From contig JAAZLD010000211.1 in NCBI GenBank assembly GCA_012799495.1, positions 1-8,806 on the forward strand: a stretch of DNA of 8,806 bases. The letters run 5' to 3'. The DNA is from Desulfitobacterium sp. (lineage in GTDB: Bacteria > Bacillota > Desulfitobacteriia > Desulfitobacteriales > Desulfitobacteriaceae). The translations under genes were made by a program, and so were the position numbers. The notes under the pieces were generated by a model. It worked only from the letters and a program-made list of their open reading frames with translations, did not search any database and had not been told where the DNA came from. Shown here one piece after another: positions 6,601 through 8,806 of the stretch (positions are counted from its first letter, which is position 1; each line of letters starts with the position of its first letter).

Positions 6601-6780
6601 CACTACTACAAAACATCACTACAGCTTAATTACAGTCTCACTATACTTCTTAAACACTACAAAAACTCACTACTAAAACACTCACTACAAAATATTTTCA
6701 AAACTTAAACATAAGAAAAACTTTATACTGGAAAACTACTTAATAATACTGAAATACACCATGGGCATAAAGTACACTAC
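6601..6780. repeat. Cluster of short CACTAC direct repeats upstream of the channel gene
   Basis: CACTAC occurs at 6601, 6617, 6655, 6668, 6683 and 6775, with CACTAT at 6639. Several are followed by AAAAC or TACAAAAC, so the minus-strand form is TTTTGTAGTG. All copies are in one orientation, and the spacings of the main group are 16, 22, 16, 13 and 15 bases. They lie 40-220 bases before the channel gene start, where regulator sites or a leader would be. Confidence 0.6.
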
Positions 6781-7007
6781 AAAACAATAAAGTATAAGGC
6801 CAATAAAAATTTCAAGACTAAGGTCTATGCAATTCCTGTTACATATTACATATTTACCTTTAACCTACCACCACCCTCTATTTCTTTTACTACTGTCTCT
6901 AAACCTTAAGTAGGGGTTAAGACAAGTTTGATTTTTATTTGTTAAAATAAGGGTTTGTTACTTAAATATTAAGAAATTTGATCTTACGAATATTCAAATA
7001 GGCTGTG
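6781..7007. other. A/T-rich non-coding spacer, no gene seen
   Basis: No supported coding frame or RNA gene is visible. There is one small possible hairpin (AATATT 6965-6970 and AAGA 6971-6974 with TCTT 6982-6985 and AATATT 6989-6994). A clear -35/-10 pair for the channel gene could not be picked out; the candidates have poor spacing. Confidence 0.4.
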
Positions 7008-7067
7008 CCACGTAACCTGTCCCCATGGCTCGCTTGTGGCGTACCACGTAACCTGTCCCCGTGGCTC
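7008..7067. repeat. Two-copy 24-bp direct repeat, REP/MITE-like
   Basis: A 24-base unit occurs at 7008-7031 and 7044-7067 with one mismatch, 36 bases apart start to start. Each unit begins CCACGTAACCTGTCCCC and ends TGGCTC, so its ends are partly complementary (CCA...TGG). GTGG (7036-7039) in the spacer pairs with CCAC (7044-7047). The GC content is higher than in the flanks. This look is typical of dispersed intergenic repeats in Clostridia, but copy number elsewhere cannot be seen here. Confidence 0.6.
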
Positions 7068-7093
7068 AGATGTATATACATCTGCACATGTGC
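7067..7093. repeat. Two abutting perfect palindromes
   Basis: CAGATGTATATACATCTG (7067-7084) is a perfect 18-base palindrome, and GCACATGTGC (7084-7093) is a perfect 10-base palindrome sharing one base with it. The first also overlaps the end of the second 24-base repeat by one base. They could be a dimeric protein's binding site or part of a mobile-element end. Confidence 0.7.
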
Positions 7094-7131
7094 TCCGTTG
7101 AAGAAGGAGCACTGTTGTTCAATGCTCCTTC
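7090..7131. other. Three-arm alternative hairpin downstream of leuS
   Basis: GTGCTCC (7090-7096) can pair with GGAGCAC (7106-7112), while GAAGGAGCA (7103-7111) can pair with TGCTCCTTC (7123-7131). The two hairpins share the middle arm and exclude each other. Neither is followed by a good T-tract on the minus strand, so it is not a standard leuS terminator, although it could still protect or end the leuS transcript. Confidence 0.55.
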
Positions 7132-7177
7132 AGATATTTTAAATATATCATAATTTTTTTATAGAGTCTATGGAAAT

Positions 7178-8806
7178 TTATTTCACTACTATATTCACCA
7201 GTTTTCCTGGTACAGTGATCACTTTGACAATATTTTTTCCTTTGGCCCACTCTTCTAAGCGTGGGTGTTGATGGACTTTTTCTTCTAGTTCTGCAGCAGA
7301 AAGTTCCGCTGGTACTTGAATTCTATCCTTTAGCTTACCGTTAATTTGTAAAACTATAGTGATTTCATCTTGGACTAAGGCACTTTCGTCAACCTTCGGC
7401 CACTCTTGGCTATGGATACTTTCCTTATGGCCTAACTCACTCCAGATTTCTTCAGTAATATGAGGTGCAAAGGGAGCAAGAAGGAGTAGTATACTTTCCA
7501 TAGCTTCCTTAGCTACAGCAAGGTTAGCATTAGGTTCTTCTTTATAAAGGTAGAGAGCATTAACAAGCTCCATAATGGCGCTTACTGCTGTATTAAAGTT
7601 AAAGCGGGTACCTATATCAGAAGATACTCTTTGAATTGTTTGATGGGTTTGGCGACGCATATCTTTAGCAGCTTTATCTAGTTCTCCAAATTCCCTTACT
7701 TTTTCAGAACCACCATTTTCATCAGATATAGCATCTTTATACTGAACTGCTAAACGCCAGACCCTATTGAGGAAGCGGTAACATCCTTCTACACCTTGGT
7801 CACTCCATTCTAAATCCCGCTCAGGGGGTGCCGCAAAAAGGATAAAGAGGCGAGCTGTATCTGCTCCATATTTGGAAATGATCTCTTCAGGGCTTACCAC
7901 ATTCCCCTTGGACTTAGACATCTTAGCCCCACCAAGGCAGACCATTCCTTGAGTAAGAAGGTTTTCAAAGGGTTCATCTACTTGCAAATAGCCAAAATCC
8001 CGGAGAGCTTTCGTAAAGAAGCGTGAATACAGGAGATGGAGGATAGCATGCTCTACTCCTCCTACATATTGATCCACATTCATCCAATAATCCCCTTCTT
8101 CTTTGGCAAAAGGCAGGGTGTTATTATGAGGATCAATATAACGTAGGAAATACCAGGATGAGCACATAAAGGTATCCATAGTATCAGTCTCACGATGAGC
8201 TGAACCACCACAAGTTGGGCAGGTAGTTTTCTTAAATTCTTCAGAAGTGGTGAGGGGGTTTGTCCCCGCTTTAAAGACTACATCTTCGGGAAGAAGCACA
8301 GGCAGTTGATCCGGTGGCACTGGTACAATCCCACATTTATCGCAATAGATCATAGGAATTGGGCAACCCCAGTAGCGTTGACGGGATATGAGCCAGTCCC
8401 GAAGACGGAAATTCACTTTCCGCTCCCCAAAGCCTTCCTGTTCCGCTTTATCGGCCATCTTTTCCCAAGCTTCTCTATTATCCATTCCATCATACTCACC
8501 AGAATTGACCATGATACCATCCACTACACTAGCTTCTTTTAAAGGAACATCCTTTTCTTCAACTGGTGTACCTTCTGGTAAAATAACAGTCCGAATAGGT
8601 AAGTTATATTTGGTAGCAAATTCAAAGTCCCGCTCATCATGGGCAGGAACTCCCATTACTGCTCCTGTTCCGTAATCTAATAGAACATAGTTAGCAACCC
8701 AGATAGGAACCTTTTCCCCACTGTAAGGATTGATACAATAGGCACCAGTAAAGAGACCTTCTTTTTCTGCTTCATTAGATGTCCGGGCTAATTCGTTCAA
8801 GCCTCG
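7178..8806 (-). CDS. leuS: Leucyl-tRNA synthetase, C-terminal two-thirds
   Basis: This cytoplasmic class I enzyme charges tRNA-Leu with leucine. The frame is open to the right window edge, with 542 residues present and roughly 280 N-terminal residues, including the HIGH motif, outside. Visible in order (local numbering) are the end of the CP1 editing domain with DYGTGAVMGVPAHDERD (44-60), the catalytic-core RQRYWGCPIP, and a zinc-ribbon-like insert with CxxC pairs at 155/158 and 196/199. MDTFMCSSWYFLRY and the KMSKS loop (295-299) follow, then the helical anticodon-binding domain and the small C-terminal domain ending KLVNIVVK. All look intact. Regulation, often a T-box leader in Firmicutes, would lie outside the window. 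No T-tailed terminator follows the stop. Confidence 0.97.
   Translation of the reverse strand, partial: RGLNELARTSNEAEKEGLFTGAYCINPYSGEKVPIWVANYVLLDYGTGAVMGVPAHDERDFEFATKYNLPIRTVILPEGTPVEEKDVPLKEASVVDGIMVNSGEYDGMDNREAWEKMADKAEQEGFGERKVNFRLRDWLISRQRYWGCPIPMIYCDKCGIVPVPPDQLPVLLPEDVVFKAGTNPLTTSEEFKKTTCPTCGGSAHRETDTMDTFMCSSWYFLRYIDPHNNTLPFAKEEGDYWMNVDQYVGGVEHAILHLLYSRFFTKALRDFGYLQVDEPFENLLTQGMVCLGGAKMSKSKGNVVSPEEIISKYGADTARLFILFAAPPERDLEWSDQGVEGCYRFLNRVWRLAVQYKDAISDENGGSEKVREFGELDKAAKDMRRQTHQTIQRVSSDIGTRFNFNTAVSAIMELVNALYLYKEEPNANLAVAKEAMESILLLLAPFAPHITEEIWSELGHKESIHSQEWPKVDESALVQDEITIVLQINGKLKDRIQVPAELSAAELEEKVHQHPRLEEWAKGKNIVKVITVPGKLVNIVVK

Noticed and set aside
6562..6603. Upstream GTG start for the FNT channel at 6603
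   Set aside because: No binding site precedes it, while ATG at 6561 has AAAGGAG eight bases upstream.
7008..7067. CRISPR array
   Set aside because: There are only two copies with a 12-base spacer and no cas genes, so it does not fit a CRISPR array.
7103..7131. Standard leuS terminator
   Set aside because: The stem is good, but on the minus strand it is followed by TTCAACGG rather than a T-run.
8306..8675. Two plus-strand open frames inside leuS
   Set aside because: They are antisense to well-conserved LeuRS domains and have no ribosome binding site or family features.

Overview
The window reads as a chromosomal segment of a low-to-moderate GC Firmicute, most likely a Clostridia member of the Peptococcaceae type (Desulfitobacterium/Dehalobacter-like; the genus is a guess). 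The grounds are strong AGGAGG-type ribosome binding sites, TTG and GTG starts, short T-tailed hairpin terminators, and the gene order comEA-comEC-holA with rpsT converging on it, which also occurs in Bacillus subtilis. All proteins are well-known families. I see no phage, CRISPR array, intact transposon or defence system.

Layout. 1-133 (minus) is the start of a small membrane protein of the YvlD/phage-holin-4 family, cut by the window edge. A divergent intergenic region with a good sigma-A promoter follows, then rpsT (ribosomal protein S20, plus, 309-581) and its terminator (621-649). A T-rich non-coding stretch separates it from holA (DNA polymerase III delta, minus, 824-1822). A minus-strand terminator (1877-1903) and a structured intergenic element (about 2006-2089) lie between holA and comEC (minus, 2127-4814). 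comEC overlaps comEA (minus, 4811-5512) by 4 bases. A strong terminator (5541-5588) sits directly before comEA and behind a formate/nitrite-family channel gene (minus, 5647-6561). About 600 bases of repeat-rich non-coding DNA follow: short CACTAC repeats near the channel gene, then a two-copy 24-base repeat and several palindromes near leuS. The 3' two-thirds of leuS (leucyl-tRNA synthetase, minus, 7178-8806) runs off the right edge.

How the genes fit together. ComEA binds incoming double-stranded DNA at the outer membrane face and passes it to the ComEC channel, so comEA-comEC is a translationally coupled DNA-uptake operon. comEB, found between them in B. subtilis, is absent. holA, rpsT and leuS are housekeeping genes for replication and translation. 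The channel gene is a separate unit, probably for export or import of a small monovalent anion such as formate or nitrite.

The least explained parts are non-coding or repeat-based: the comEA leader with a terminator and no room for a promoter, the CACTAC repeats before the channel gene, the palindrome and repeat cluster beside leuS, the pentapeptide repeats in ComEA, and the basic linker in ComEC. None of these amounts to a clearly new system from sequence alone.
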